53,620 bases of DNA, taken from the NCBI GenBank assembly GCA_012798455.1, contig JAAZNC010000006.1, positions 1 through 53,620 of the forward strand, written 5' to 3'. The position numbers and the translations under genes are program-made. Source of the stretch: Chloroflexota bacterium (lineage in GTDB: Bacteria > Chloroflexota > Anaerolineae > Anaerolineales > Anaerolineaceae). Below, in pieces: positions 1-9,006 of this stretch. How positions within the stretch are numbered: the stretch's first letter is position 1; every line of letters begins with the position of its first letter. The notes beneath the pieces are model-generated. The model ran no database searches. It was given only the letters and a program-made list of their open reading frames with translations, and was not told the DNA's origin.

Positions 1-924
1 GGAACAACAGCAGCGAGGGAAGCATGGCACACGAACACTTCATCGAGACGGGGGAAGGTACCTTTTATGGGGAATACATCTATGATCAGATCATTCCGCA
101 GGATCACTTTTTTCGCAAGTTGAATGAAATGCTGGATTGGCACAACTATTCCAAGAAAATGATGCGCTGGTATCAAGGTAGAGCACAATATGGACGCCCA
201 ATGGGGAACCAAGGGCAAGCACAGTATGCCAGGTCCTGACGGTACAAAAACCAGGCAGGTCAAGTTCTTTTATGGCTATAAAGCCCATGTCAGTTTGAAT
301 GCGGAGAATCATTTGATCACCTCCGTCATTGTCACCCCTGGCAATGCCTTTGATGGACATTTCTTGCCCGATTTGATCACCAAAGACCAGAAACAGGGCT
401 TACCGGTTGGGATCGTGACGGCTGATCGAGGCTATGATGACATTCAAAACCATCTCCACTTACAGCAGCAGGGCATTCACTCTGCCATTTGTCTGCATAC
501 CTATCGCACCCACAAGAAAGATGTCAATAAGCAGGTATGGGTTGCTTTGAAAACCAAGCCCACCTATCAGCAGGGCTTGCGCGAATGGTATAAGATCGAA
601 CGCAAGTTTGGAGAATGCAAACGCCAACATGGACTGGAACGCTGTCGTTGTCGGGATCTGGAACGCTATGAGATACAGGCTAACTTGACTGCCATCACCT
701 TGAATCTCAAACGTATGGTCAAGCTGTTATATGGAGTCAATCTGAGAAATCCTGCTCTTGTTTAGGGTGAAGTGTGCCTGGTGAGCGATAGTGACTCGAA
801 TAGAAGCAAAGAGTATAAAACCGGTCAGGGTTGATCTGCCAGATATCATTCAGATAGAGGGTATTGCGTTGAAAAATCCTCATTCTTTCTGGTTCTTTCC
901 AAATTTCCTCTATTTTTCCACAGC
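1..924 (+). mobile_element. Truncated insertion sequence, IS1182/IS5-like, inward-facing end
   Basis: The element enters from the left edge, so its outer end is not visible. It contains a damaged transposase and about 160 bases of non-coding DNA after the transposase stop. The stretch 788-924 matches the reverse complement of 53484-53620 almost base for base. Similarity stops abruptly after CCACAGC at 918-924, which I take as the inner boundary of the element. The family call rests on the transposase type. The window edges probably fall in this repeat because repeats break assemblies. Confidence 0.75.
24..765 (+). pseudogene. Internally deleted DDE transposase (IS1182/IS5-like)
   Basis: A GAGGGA ribosome-binding site precedes an ATG at 24. 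The first ~58 codons look like the N-terminal domain of IS1182-type transposases (IPQDHFFRKLNEMLDW). Around 190-205 this frame runs into a different one that carries the C-terminal part: FFYGYKAHVSL, the second catalytic aspartate in TADRGYDD, and the catalytic glutamate in KIERKFGECKRQHGLERCR, ending at 765. The central region with the first catalytic aspartate is missing and the two parts are out of frame. A full family member is about 400-480 residues, so roughly 150-200 codons have been lost. The remnant cannot encode an active enzyme but could be mobilised in trans by an intact copy elsewhere. Confidence 0.8.
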
Positions 925-1045
925 TTCCTAATAAGATAAGCCTATTATTACCCATGCTTTTACTTGACACTATATTAATTATATGTATTTATTACTCAAT
1001 ATTATTCAACTGTACTATTGTAATACTTATTATTTTCCTTATTAT

Positions 1046-1054
1046 TGTTATAAT
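1046..1054 (+). promoter_or_regulatory. Candidate extended -10 promoter of the MFS gene
   Basis: TG-T-TATAAT at 1046-1054 forms an extended -10 element about 30 bases before the MFS start codon. The -35 position 17 bases upstream is weak (CTTATT). The whole stretch 930-1080 between the insertion sequence and the gene is very AT-rich and holds no gene. Confidence 0.4.
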
Positions 1055-1085
1055 TACTAAAGTTTCAATCAAATAATGGAGCCCG

Positions 1086-2324
1086 ATGATCACAAATCTC
1101 AAAAAGATCTACCATGATTTTCCAAAAGGTTTTTGGACAGTAATGTTTGGATTGTTCATTGATAATATTGGAAGTTCACTGCTCTTTCCTTTTCTCACAC
1201 TATATATTACTCAACGCTTTGGAGTCTCTTTGATTGATATCGGTTGGATCCACGTTGTCAGCACCATGGTAAACATGGTTGGCACCAGCGTTGGTGGAGC
1301 ACTGGCTGATAAATTTGGCCGGAAAACGATCGGACTTATAGGATTGTTCGGCAGCGCCCTGATCACAATCCCTTTGGGTTTGACCGGGAGTTGGGGTATA
1401 TTCATCATCTTTAATTTATTGACTTCGTTCATGGGGCACTTTGCCAGTCCCGCTTTTCAAGCATTGATTGCCGATCTATTGCCCTCTGAAAAACGTTCTC
1501 AGGGATATAGTGCCATGTATGTGATCGGCAATCTTGCAGCTGCCATTGGGCCAATGTTGGGTGGGTTGCTAGCGACACATTCTTTCATACTGCTTTTCAT
1601 CGTTGATTGCATCTTGAGCGTCGGGACGGGGATCTTTCTAATATTCAGAATGCCAGAAACACAACCACAGGAAGCCGAGCGTGTCCAAAAGCAGAATCTA
1701 CGTGAGACCTTTGCCGGGTATGGAAAGGTGATGCACGACCGCGTGTTTGTAACACTGGTAGTCCTCATCGTCATGACCATGTTGGTTTACATGAATTGCA
1801 ACACGACTCTATCGGTGTATCTAAATCGCCTGTATGGCATTAGCGCCAAGCAATTTGGGTATCTATTGACCCTGAACGCAGGTATGATCGTATTGTTCCA
1901 GTTCACTGTTACTCGTCTTACTGCAAAATTCAAACGATCTGTGATGATGTTCATCGGCACCATGCTGTATGCAGCAGGTTTCAGTATGGTAGGTCTCGGG
2001 AATACCTATACACATTTCCTCATCGCATTTGCAATCGTCACCGTAGGCGAATTGATCAGTTCCCCATTGTATCAAAGTATGGCGGCTGAATTCGCACCCA
2101 TCGACATGCGTGGACGCTATATGGCATTTCTGAACATAAGCTACAGCTTTGCAGCGGCTGCCGGACCACTAGCAGCGGGCTATGTTATGGAAACAAGCCA
2201 CCCGCAATGGGTATGGTACGGAGGTGGAATGCTATGTGTTATCGCTGCGTTTGGGTTCCTGAAAACCAGAGAAAAGCCTCAAGAGTTCAAAAACGAGCGC
2301 CAAGCCGAAGTTGAAATTCTTTAA
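1086..2324 (+). CDS. MFS drug-efflux-type transporter, 12 TM
   Basis: A 412-residue major facilitator protein. It begins with a short cytoplasmic segment and TM1 (FGLFIDNIGSSLLFPF), followed by the family's loop 2-3 signature in GGALADKFGRKT. About twelve hydrophobic segments follow, with a central basic loop near residues 195-210. The DHA1 (MdtG/TetA-like) type is favoured because of the position of the GxLaDrfGRr motif and the length. These proteins normally export small hydrophobic compounds by proton antiport; the substrate cannot be read from sequence. A weak GGAG lies just before the ATG. It is a single-gene unit between the insertion sequence and a terminator, convergent with the ABC exporter genes. 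Confidence 0.8.
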   Translation: MITNLKKIYHDFPKGFWTVMFGLFIDNIGSSLLFPFLTLYITQRFGVSLIDIGWIHVVSTMVNMVGTSVGGALADKFGRKTIGLIGLFGSALITIPLGLTGSWGIFIIFNLLTSFMGHFASPAFQALIADLLPSEKRSQGYSAMYVIGNLAAAIGPMLGGLLATHSFILLFIVDCILSVGTGIFLIFRMPETQPQEAERVQKQNLRETFAGYGKVMHDRVFVTLVVLIVMTMLVYMNCNTTLSVYLNRLYGISAKQFGYLLTLNAGMIVLFQFTVTRLTAKFKRSVMMFIGTMLYAAGFSMVGLGNTYTHFLIAFAIVTVGELISSPLYQSMAAEFAPIDMRGRYMAFLNISYSFAAAAGPLAAGYVMETSHPQWVWYGGGMLCVIAAFGFLKTREKPQEFKNERQAEVEIL

Positions 2325-2354
2325 TTTGATTACTGTCTTAAGTCCCTTTACTGT

Positions 2355-2381
2355 GAAAGCCCTTCCTTTGGGAGGGCTTTC
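2355..2381. terminator. Bidirectional terminator between convergent genes
   Basis: GAAAGCCCT and AGGGCTTTC form a 9-bp perfect stem that extends inward by C-G pairs to a TTT loop. It lies between the MFS stop (2324) and the ABC exporter stop (2400). There is no strong U-tract on either side, so termination may be partial. Confidence 0.6.
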
Positions 2382-2399
2382 AATTCCAGAAACTTATTT

Positions 2400-4214
2400 T
2401 TAGATAGCTTTGCCTTTGAATTGACTGAGATAAAGGTGATGGTAGAAACCCTGCTTATCCAGCAGCTCCTGATGAGTGCCTTGTTCAACAATCTCCCCAT
2501 TATTGATAACTACCACCTTATCCGCATCACGAATGGTGCTGAGACGATGGGCGATCACAAAACTGGTACGTCCGCGCATCAATCGCAGCAGTGATTCCTG
2601 GATACGTGCTTCGGTGCGGGTATCCACGCTGCTGGTCGCTTCATCCAAGATCAAGATCGCCGGATCTGCCAGGATGGCACGGGCAATCGCCAATAACTGA
2701 CGCTGTCCCTGGCTGAGGTTATTAGCACGTTCTGACAGGTCGGTCTGATAACCATGGGGGAGTTGGCAAATGAAGTGATCGGCGTCTGCCATCTCCGCTG
2801 CAGCCATACATTCCTCATCAGTCGCATCCAATCGTCCAAACCGGATATTCTCCATTACAGTATCGGCAAATAAGAAGGTATCTTGCAGCACCATGCCCAG
2901 ATTGCGCCGTAAATCCTGTTTTTGAAGGGTGCGAATGTCGTGTCCATCAATGCTGATACTACCACTCTGGATTTCGTAGAAACGATTCAACAGGTTGATG
3001 ATGGTGGTCTTTCCTGCACCAGTGGGTCCGACCAGAGCGATAGTTTGCCCGGCTTTTACCTGCAGATCCATATTCTTAATCACCGGTCGATTGCTGACAT
3101 AACTAAAATTCACCTTTTCAAAGTGCACATCACCCCGCACTTTTTTTAATGGGAGAGCATCTGATAGATCTATGATTTCGGGAGGAGTATCAATGATCTC
3201 AAAAACCCGTTCTGCACCTGCTAAAGCAGCTTGAATGGAATTATACAAATTTGCAATCTGTCGCAAAGGAGAGATAAAATTCCGCCCATAATTGATGAAA
3301 GTAGCAATCATTCCCACACTCACCAAATTTTGTAACGCCAGCCAACCCCCCAGGCTCACCAGTACGATCACAAATAGATTTCCCAATACACTGGTTAGCG
3401 GCATCAATAACAAAGCATACGAATTGGCGTATACACCCGCATGAAAAACAGCATCATTTTGTTTTCGAAATGCAGCAATGATAGCTTCATTTCTTCTAAA
3501 CGCCTTGATGACCTTCTGTCCACTAATTGCTTCCTCTGCGATGGCATTCAAACCACCCAGATTTTTCTGCAGTTCCCGAAAACCTCTACGGGTATAGCGC
3601 GCCACAAACTGGGTAAACCACAACATAATGGGCACCACGATCAGACTTCCCATTGCCAACCAAGCATTCAAGACAAACATGGTGATCAGGATGCCCGCCA
3701 TGGATAGAACACTTGCCACCAATGAAGTAATATTTTGAGAAACCACCTGGTTGATGGCGTCAATATCATTGGTCAATCTACTCATCAAATTACCGGCAGG
3801 GTTGGAATCGAAAAAACGCATGGATTGGGTTTGCAGATGTATAAAAAGATCGCGTCGCAGTTCTCGCAGGGCTTGTTGGGAAATGCGTGCCATCAAACGA
3901 TTAGCAATAACATTAAATAGATTACTGAGAACATACGTTAATAGCATCGCCAGAGCAACGCGCACTAAGCCTATCTTATCTCCACCTCCAATAAATCGAT
4001 CAATGGCTATCCCCATCAGGTAAGGGCCCGCCAGACCAAGCAAGGTGTAGATGATGATCAATATAACCACGACACTGATACGTGCCGTGTAAGGTTTCAA
4101 ATAGAGCACCAGCCTTGCCAATGATTTACGCGGGTCGCGTGCTTTTTCAATTCGACCGGGCTGGCTTGGTCGACGATGCATGCTGGAACGAAAATCAGGA
4201 GGACGATCTATCAT
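2400..4214 (-). CDS. ABC exporter half-transporter, catalytically complete NBD subunit
   Basis: A 604-residue half-transporter with an N-terminal six-helix exporter domain (about 45-330) and a C-terminal ATPase domain (about 360-600). Walker A is GPTGAGKTT (396-404). The Walker B is followed by the catalytic glutamate (E525 in LILDEATSS), and the H-loop histidine is H556. The signature motif is LSQGQ (500-504) instead of LSGGQ. This is the pattern of the TM288/LmrD-like half of heterodimeric multidrug exporters, whose altered signature faces the degenerate site of the partner. The start ATG overlaps the partner's stop by four bases, which argues for translational coupling and heterodimer assembly. 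Likely role: export of hydrophobic drugs or lipids. The substrate is unknown. Confidence 0.85.
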   Translation of the reverse strand: MIDRPPDFRSSMHRRPSQPGRIEKARDPRKSLARLVLYLKPYTARISVVVILIIIYTLLGLAGPYLMGIAIDRFIGGGDKIGLVRVALAMLLTYVLSNLFNVIANRLMARISQQALRELRRDLFIHLQTQSMRFFDSNPAGNLMSRLTNDIDAINQVVSQNITSLVASVLSMAGILITMFVLNAWLAMGSLIVVPIMLWFTQFVARYTRRGFRELQKNLGGLNAIAEEAISGQKVIKAFRRNEAIIAAFRKQNDAVFHAGVYANSYALLLMPLTSVLGNLFVIVLVSLGGWLALQNLVSVGMIATFINYGRNFISPLRQIANLYNSIQAALAGAERVFEIIDTPPEIIDLSDALPLKKVRGDVHFEKVNFSYVSNRPVIKNMDLQVKAGQTIALVGPTGAGKTTIINLLNRFYEIQSGSISIDGHDIRTLQKQDLRRNLGMVLQDTFLFADTVMENIRFGRLDATDEECMAAAEMADADHFICQLPHGYQTDLSERANNLSQGQRQLLAIARAILADPAILILDEATSSVDTRTEARIQESLLRLMRGRTSFVIAHRLSTIRDADKVVVINNGEIVEQGTHQELLDKQGFYHHLYLSQFKGKAI

Positions 4215-5974
4215 TCCGGATCCTTTCCGGAGTGACCATTAAAACCATTCCCAAGTTGAGAATCGTAGATCTCACGATAGACAGCACTGGTTTTTATCAA
4301 CTGGTCATGCTGCCCTTGGGCGATAATACGTCCTTTATCGAGCACGATGATCTTATCGGCATTGAGCACTGTACTGATGCGCTGTGCCACAATAAAAACA
4401 CTACAATTATGCAGCGCAGTACGTAAACCCTCCTGAATGTGGGTTTCTGTCTCCACATCCACCGATGATGTGGAATCATCCAAGATCAGGATGCGCGGTT
4501 GACTAATGACCGCGCGTGCAATGGAGAGACGTTGTTTTTGACCACCTGATAAATTAACACCTCGCTCTTCAATATAAGTGTCATAACCTGCCGGCATTTG
4601 CATAATAAAATCATGGGCTTGTGCAATCTGAGCGGCTTGGATGATCTCCTCCTCACTAGCATCGGGTTTCCCGTAACAGATATTCTCCCGTACCGTACCG
4701 GAAAACAAGATGGATTCCTGTGGCACAATCCCGATACGGCTGAGCAGTGAACCCTCCTGCAGGGCACGCACATCCATTCCTCCCACCAAGAGTTGACCGC
4801 CTGTAACATCATAGAAACGCGGGATCAGGTTGACGAGTGATGATTTCCCTGCTCCAGTAGCTCCGAGCACTGCGACGATCTTTCCTGGTTCATTGCGCAG
4901 CTCAATGCCATCTAAGACTTCAACGGTACTGTTGCCGCGGTAATGAAAATTTACTTTTCGAAAATCAACGCTATCATCCATCTCTTCCGTTAGTGCAAAC
5001 GCGTTTTCTTTGAATTGCACTTCCGGCTCAGTGTCTAATACCTCATTGATACGTCTGATCGAAGCGCTGCCATTTGCCCAAACATTGGAAAGCTGAGCCA
5101 TCAGAATGATTGGGGTCATGGTAGTCAACAGATAGTTTGTGAAAGCAATGATCTGCCCAACCTGCAAACCGTTTGAAATGGTTTGCAGCCCACCATACCA
5201 GATCACCAGCACAATTCCGATATTCACAAAGATCGTTAAAATCGGCGACATAGTTGCCATGAACTGCATCACACGAATGGTATTATCGGTGAGATCATCA
5301 TTTGCACAATCAAAACGTTGTGTTTCATAATCAGCACGCACAAAGGCTTTGATGAGATGAGCACCAGCGATATTTTCCTGCAGGACGGTATTCAGATAAT
5401 CGAGTTTTATCTGAACAATGCGGAAGAGTGGTTCCATTTTTGCACTGAACAGCATGATCACGACCAGAGTAACCAATAAAACCGGGATCATGGCAGTTGC
5501 CAGTCGGGCACTGGTCATGAACATAAGGATAATGCTGCCCACCATCAAAAGTGGCGCGCGGGTTCCAATACGTAATGAGATTTGCACCAATCGCTGAACT
5601 GCATTCACATCACTGGTCAAGCGTACCATCAATTTACCCGTGCTGAATCGATCAAGGTCACCATAAGAAAAGTGCTGTATTTTTAGAAAGATCGCTTCAC
5701 GCATATCCCTTGCCACACTCTCCCCTGTTCGAATGGAGAAAATATTATTAAGTATCGTTACAGCCGTACTGAAAAGAGATATACCAATCATGATGACAGA
5801 GGTGTTGAGCACCACATCCATCCTATTTTGTTTCACTCCCTGGTCAATAATGTGTTCGATCAGCCGTGGGATCGCCAGATCCCCCATTGCCATCAGCACC
5901 AGCATGATCAATGCCATGACAGCCAATTTCCAATATGGTTTAACGAATCGAATAATGCTTTGATAATATTTCAT
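4211..5974 (-). CDS. ABC exporter half-transporter, degenerate NBD subunit
   Basis: A 587-residue partner of the downstream half-transporter. The exporter domain (about 15-310) is followed by an NBD with Walker A GATGAGKSS (371-379) and a canonical LSGGQ (475-479). The catalytic glutamate after Walker B is aspartate (D500 in LILDDSTSS), and the switch histidine is glutamine (Q531 in VAQRIST). Asp and Gln at these two places are the hallmark of the non-hydrolysing site in heterodimeric exporters such as TM287/288, LmrCD and BmrCD. The gene lies 21 bases after marR and overlaps the next gene, so the three form one operon that MarR probably controls. Confidence 0.85.
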   Translation of the reverse strand: MKYYQSIIRFVKPYWKLAVMALIMLVLMAMGDLAIPRLIEHIIDQGVKQNRMDVVLNTSVIMIGISLFSTAVTILNNIFSIRTGESVARDMREAIFLKIQHFSYGDLDRFSTGKLMVRLTSDVNAVQRLVQISLRIGTRAPLLMVGSIILMFMTSARLATAMIPVLLVTLVVIMLFSAKMEPLFRIVQIKLDYLNTVLQENIAGAHLIKAFVRADYETQRFDCANDDLTDNTIRVMQFMATMSPILTIFVNIGIVLVIWYGGLQTISNGLQVGQIIAFTNYLLTTMTPIILMAQLSNVWANGSASIRRINEVLDTEPEVQFKENAFALTEEMDDSVDFRKVNFHYRGNSTVEVLDGIELRNEPGKIVAVLGATGAGKSSLVNLIPRFYDVTGGQLLVGGMDVRALQEGSLLSRIGIVPQESILFSGTVRENICYGKPDASEEEIIQAAQIAQAHDFIMQMPAGYDTYIEERGVNLSGGQKQRLSIARAVISQPRILILDDSTSSVDVETETHIQEGLRTALHNCSVFIVAQRISTVLNADKIIVLDKGRIIAQGQHDQLIKTSAVYREIYDSQLGNGFNGHSGKDPE

Positions 5975-5995
5975 GGAGTTTTCTACTATGCCAGA

Positions 5996-6451
5996 TTAAT
6001 TACACGATGACACAAAAGTATCTTTCATGACATCAAGAGCATTGATGATGGTTTGCAGTTGATGTTCATCTAACCCTGCCATTTGCTCTGCCATCCATAA
6101 ACGATTTTTTTTAAAGACCGAGTTAAGCAATTCACTACCTGCTTCTGTCAGATCGATATGTACATAACGTCGATCATCCTTCGCCCGCCGACGCTCCACC
6201 AACCCCTTTTCTACCAGTAGATCAACTGCCTGGCTGATCGCAGGACGACTGATCTGTTGTTTCTCAGCCAGTTCGCCAACCGAATCAATGCCGTGGCAAA
6301 CATGCCGCAAGATATGAAACTGGATCAAGGTAAGACTGAAATCTTTGATCGCATTGGCACGTACATTTCCACGCACATAGCCCCAAACCGACGGAATCGT
6401 ATCCCAAAATTTTTCTATCGTATTATGCAGCAGGTCTCCGGGCGCATTCAT
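5996..6451 (-). CDS. MarR-family transcriptional regulator of the ABC exporter
   Basis: A 151-residue winged-helix protein. The recognition region reads SVGELAEKQQISRPAISQAVDLLVEKGLV, shown here in parts: the helix SRPAISQAVDLL followed by the wing segment RRAKDDRRYVHIDLTEAG typical of MarR. MarR dimers usually repress a neighbouring efflux operon and their own gene until a small ligand binds. It is the first gene of the operon and sits directly behind a strong promoter overlapped by a palindrome, consistent with autorepression. A GAAGG ribosome-binding site lies about 10 bases before the ATG at 6451. The ligand is unknown. Confidence 0.88.
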   Translation of the reverse strand: MNAPGDLLHNTIEKFWDTIPSVWGYVRGNVRANAIKDFSLTLIQFHILRHVCHGIDSVGELAEKQQISRPAISQAVDLLVEKGLVERRRAKDDRRYVHIDLTEAGSELLNSVFKKNRLWMAEQMAGLDEHQLQTIINALDVMKDTFVSSCN

Positions 6452-6513
6452 TATAGTTAACCTTCTTAATAGTTAAGTATATTAACTATAATCACGAAAA
6501 CACGATCCGTCAA
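6451..6513 (-). promoter_or_regulatory. marR-ABC operon promoter with overlapping palindromic operator
   Basis: On the minus strand TTGACG (6508-6513), a 17-base spacer and TATAGT (6485-6490) make a near-consensus sigma-70 promoter. The palindrome ATAGTTAA-GTATA-TTAACTAT (6469-6489) covers the -10 box and start site. A further perfect half-site TTATAGTTAA (6451-6460) overlaps the start codon of marR. This is the arrangement expected for MarR autorepression. Confidence 0.75.
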
Positions 6514-6601
6514 TAAGATCCGTTAAAATAAATAAGGAAAGATTTATAGGCAGAAACATAAATGAAAATTCTGCGTATATGGAATGAAAGGAGCAATAAT
6601 T

Positions 6602-7015
6602 ATGGAAAATCAAGCCAGCGCCGGAAAAAAGTTCGGTTATGTAGTATCGATGATTATCAATGCCGTTTTGATTTATGTGTTCAATAATTTACTAAACTGG
6701 AATATCCCTTATCTTCTGCCCACCTTTACGGGATGCCTATGGGCAATCCAGCTTTCATTGAGCGTCACCATTTTTATCAATTTTATCTACATTTTTTATG
6801 ATACCGGATGGTTCCATCATCTCATGCAGGTGATTGAGAACATTTTTAGTTGGATCTCGCTCTATTTCATATACACCATCTTCCCATTTGAATTTCCCGC
6901 CGATATTTGGATGCAGGGTGTCAAGATCGCTCTGATCGTTATTCTGGTTTTGATTCCCGTCGGCACGCTGGTAGAACTGCTGCAATTCTTGCAGAAAGTC
7001 AGCCAACGTCAATAA
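6602..7015 (+). CDS. Small integral membrane protein, function unknown
   Basis: A 137-residue protein starting at ATG 6602. That start is preferred over an in-frame ATG at 6584 because AAAGGAG (6587-6593) lies eight bases before it. Four hydrophobic segments cover most of the protein (about residues 12-32, 36-66, 78-100 and 108-128). Loops are short and the tail is polar and glutamine-rich. No family is recognised. It is divergent from the marR operon and followed by a strong terminator, so it is transcribed alone. Confidence 0.7.
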   Translation: MENQASAGKKFGYVVSMIINAVLIYVFNNLLNWNIPYLLPTFTGCLWAIQLSLSVTIFINFIYIFYDTGWFHHLMQVIENIFSWISLYFIYTIFPFEFPADIWMQGVKIALIVILVLIPVGTLVELLQFLQKVSQRQ

Positions 7016-7020
7016 CTTTA

Positions 7021-7058
7021 AAAAAATAAGGCAGAAAATTGAACTGCCTTATTTTTTT
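7021..7058 (+). terminator. Strong intrinsic terminator
   Basis: AAAAAATAAGGCAG (7021-7034) pairs perfectly with CTGCCTTATTTTTT (7044-7057) across a nine-base loop. A run of seven T follows on the plus strand. It ends the small membrane-protein transcript. Confidence 0.85.
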
Positions 7059-7217
7059 ATATCTCTTTTTCCACCAGCGTGTTCTAATTAACAATGCTTG
7101 ATTGTTTTATTAAGAGATGATGAATTGGCAATGGTTTTGAGAAAATCGGTATATGATTAATTAAACGTGTCTTTATATTCCATTTTCAATACTTTCAATT
7201 CTAAGGAGAAATAACCC

Positions 7218-8528
7218 ATGGAAGAAAAAACAAAGAAAAAAGCAATTTGGGCTTGGACAATGTATGATTGGGGGAATTCAGCTTTTGCGACCACCATCAT
7301 GGCAGCCGTTCTACCTGTATATTATTCCTCCGTTGCCGCCTCAACCCTGTCACCCAACATCGCAACCGCACGCTGGGGTTTCACCACATCCATAGCAGCC
7401 TTAATCGTGGCAATACTTGGACCGATCCTAGGGGCTATAGCTGATTTCAAGGGCAGCAAGAAACGTTTTCTATCTATCTTCATGGGCTTGGGTGTAACTG
7501 CCACTGCCCTCCTGTACCTGGTCACCACTGGCGATTGGCTGCTAGCTTCGATCTTATACATTTTCGGCAACATTGGATTTTCAGGTTCGCTGGTATTTTA
7601 TGATGCTTTGCTGCCCTACGTAGCGGGGTCGGAAGAGATCGATCAAGTTTCATCCAAGGGATTTGCCATGGGCTATATCGGGGGAGGGCTGCTGCTTGCC
7701 ATCAATGTATTGATGATCATGTTTGGAGAGACCCTCTTTCCCGGCACCGACCCAACTTTGATGTCGCGTCTCTCATTCCTCAGCGTGGCAATCTGGTGGT
7801 TTGTTTTCTCTTTGCCCATCTTCCGCCATGTGTCAGAGCCCCCACGTCGCATTCTTGAAAAAGAAGAAGGTATGAATCCGATCAAGGTCAGTCTCCAGCG
7901 CTTGGGAGTTACCTTCAAAGAGATAAAAAATTTCCAAGATCTATTCTTGTTTTTGGTAGCTTTCTTTTTATACACTAATGGCATCGGTACCATCATCACC
8001 ATGTCCACTATCTATGGCGCCGAAATCGGCATCGGGCAAACCACCCTGATCGGAACATTGCTGATGGTGCAATTTGTAGCAGCCCCGTTTGCTATAGCTT
8101 TCGGATGGCTGGCAAAAAAGATCGGCACTAAGACTTCCATCTATATCAGTTTGGGGATCTATACTTTGATTGCGATCGGCGGTTACTTCCTCAGCACTGA
8201 ATGGCAGTTCTGGGCATTAGGTTTTGCAGTCGCCACCGTACAGGGAGGCAGTCAGGCTCTCAGCCGTTCCTTGATTGGTCGGATGATGCCAAAGAGTAAA
8301 ACTGCTGAATTCTATGGATTTTTCAGCGTGTTCGAAAAATTCTCCTCCATCGCCGGTCCATTCCTCTTTGGACTAGTATCAACGCTTATGGGAGAAAGTC
8401 GCTTGAGCATCGTCTCTCTGATCATTTTCTTCATTCTGGGAATGATCCTCCTCACCAAGGTCAATGTGGAACGAGGTATACAAGTAGCCCAGGAAGAAGA
8501 TAAGCAAATGATTGTGGTTTCTGACTAG
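7218..8528 (+). CDS. UMF1 (Atg22-like) family MFS transporter
   Basis: A 436-residue MFS protein preceded by AAGGAG. The N-terminal segment AWTMYDWGNSAFATTIM matches the start of UMF1/Atg22-type transporters, where the conserved DWANSAF-like motif opens TM1. The loop-3 motif GPILGAIADFKGSKKRFL follows. About twelve TMs are apparent. In eukaryotes Atg22 exports amino acids from vacuoles; the bacterial members are mostly uncharacterised. It is transcribed alone and ends in a hairpin shared with the convergent epimerase gene. Confidence 0.82.
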   Translation: MEEKTKKKAIWAWTMYDWGNSAFATTIMAAVLPVYYSSVAASTLSPNIATARWGFTTSIAALIVAILGPILGAIADFKGSKKRFLSIFMGLGVTATALLYLVTTGDWLLASILYIFGNIGFSGSLVFYDALLPYVAGSEEIDQVSSKGFAMGYIGGGLLLAINVLMIMFGETLFPGTDPTLMSRLSFLSVAIWWFVFSLPIFRHVSEPPRRILEKEEGMNPIKVSLQRLGVTFKEIKNFQDLFLFLVAFFLYTNGIGTIITMSTIYGAEIGIGQTTLIGTLLMVQFVAAPFAIAFGWLAKKIGTKTSIYISLGIYTLIAIGGYFLSTEWQFWALGFAVATVQGGSQALSRSLIGRMMPKSKTAEFYGFFSVFEKFSSIAGPFLFGLVSTLMGESRLSIVSLIIFFILGMILLTKVNVERGIQVAQEEDKQMIVVSD

Positions 8529-8546
8529 GAAAATCAAGACAAATAA

Positions 8547-8573
8547 TGAGGGTTTGGAAGATCCAAACCCTCA
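8547..8573. terminator. Bidirectional hairpin between convergent genes
   Basis: TGAGGGTTTGGA (8547-8558) and TCCAAACCCTCA (8562-8573) form a perfect 12-bp stem with a three-base loop, in the 51-base gap between the UMF1 gene and the epimerase gene. The flanks lack long T runs. Confidence 0.7.
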
Positions 8574-8579
8574 AATCTT

Positions 8580-8981
8580 CTAAAGTAATTGATAAAGTTC
8601 CAGCAGCACTCCTCCACTGCTTTGGGGATGAATAAAAGCCATTTTTCTTCCCGGTTCTGTGATGGGGGTCTCATTGATCAGACGCACTCCCTTTGCTTTT
8701 AACTCTGACAGCGCCGCTTCGATATCCTCCACTTCCAGGCACAAATGATGGATTCCTGGTCCACGCGCTTGTAGAAAACGTGCCGTGCCACTTTCAGTAT
8801 CCGTTGGTTGCACCAGCTCTACTTCGCTATCACCGCAGGGGAAAAATGCTACTTTGGCGTGTTGGTTCTGCACTTCTTCTATATGGTCAAGAGATAATCC
8901 CAAAGTCTTTTCCCAAAAATCGGTAGCCTGTTTGATATCTGCTACTGCCACTGCAATGTGATTGATCTTTATTATTTTCAT
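8580..8981 (-). CDS. mce: Methylmalonyl-CoA epimerase
   Basis: A 133-residue vicinal oxygen chelate protein that interconverts the (S) and (R) forms of methylmalonyl-CoA. Metal ligands are visible in INHIAVAV (histidine near residue 8), in VELVQP, in GIHHLCLEV and in the C-terminal LLELYQ glutamate. The length matches the family. It lies 25 bases downstream of the mutase gene on the same strand, so the pair forms an operon for propionate or succinate-propionate interconversion. Confidence 0.9.
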   Translation of the reverse strand: MKIIKINHIAVAVADIKQATDFWEKTLGLSLDHIEEVQNQHAKVAFFPCGDSEVELVQPTDTESGTARFLQARGPGIHHLCLEVEDIEAALSELKAKGVRLINETPITEPGRKMAFIHPQSSGGVLLELYQLL

Positions 8982-9006
8982 ATATGTATTCCCTTAAACC
9001 TATAAT

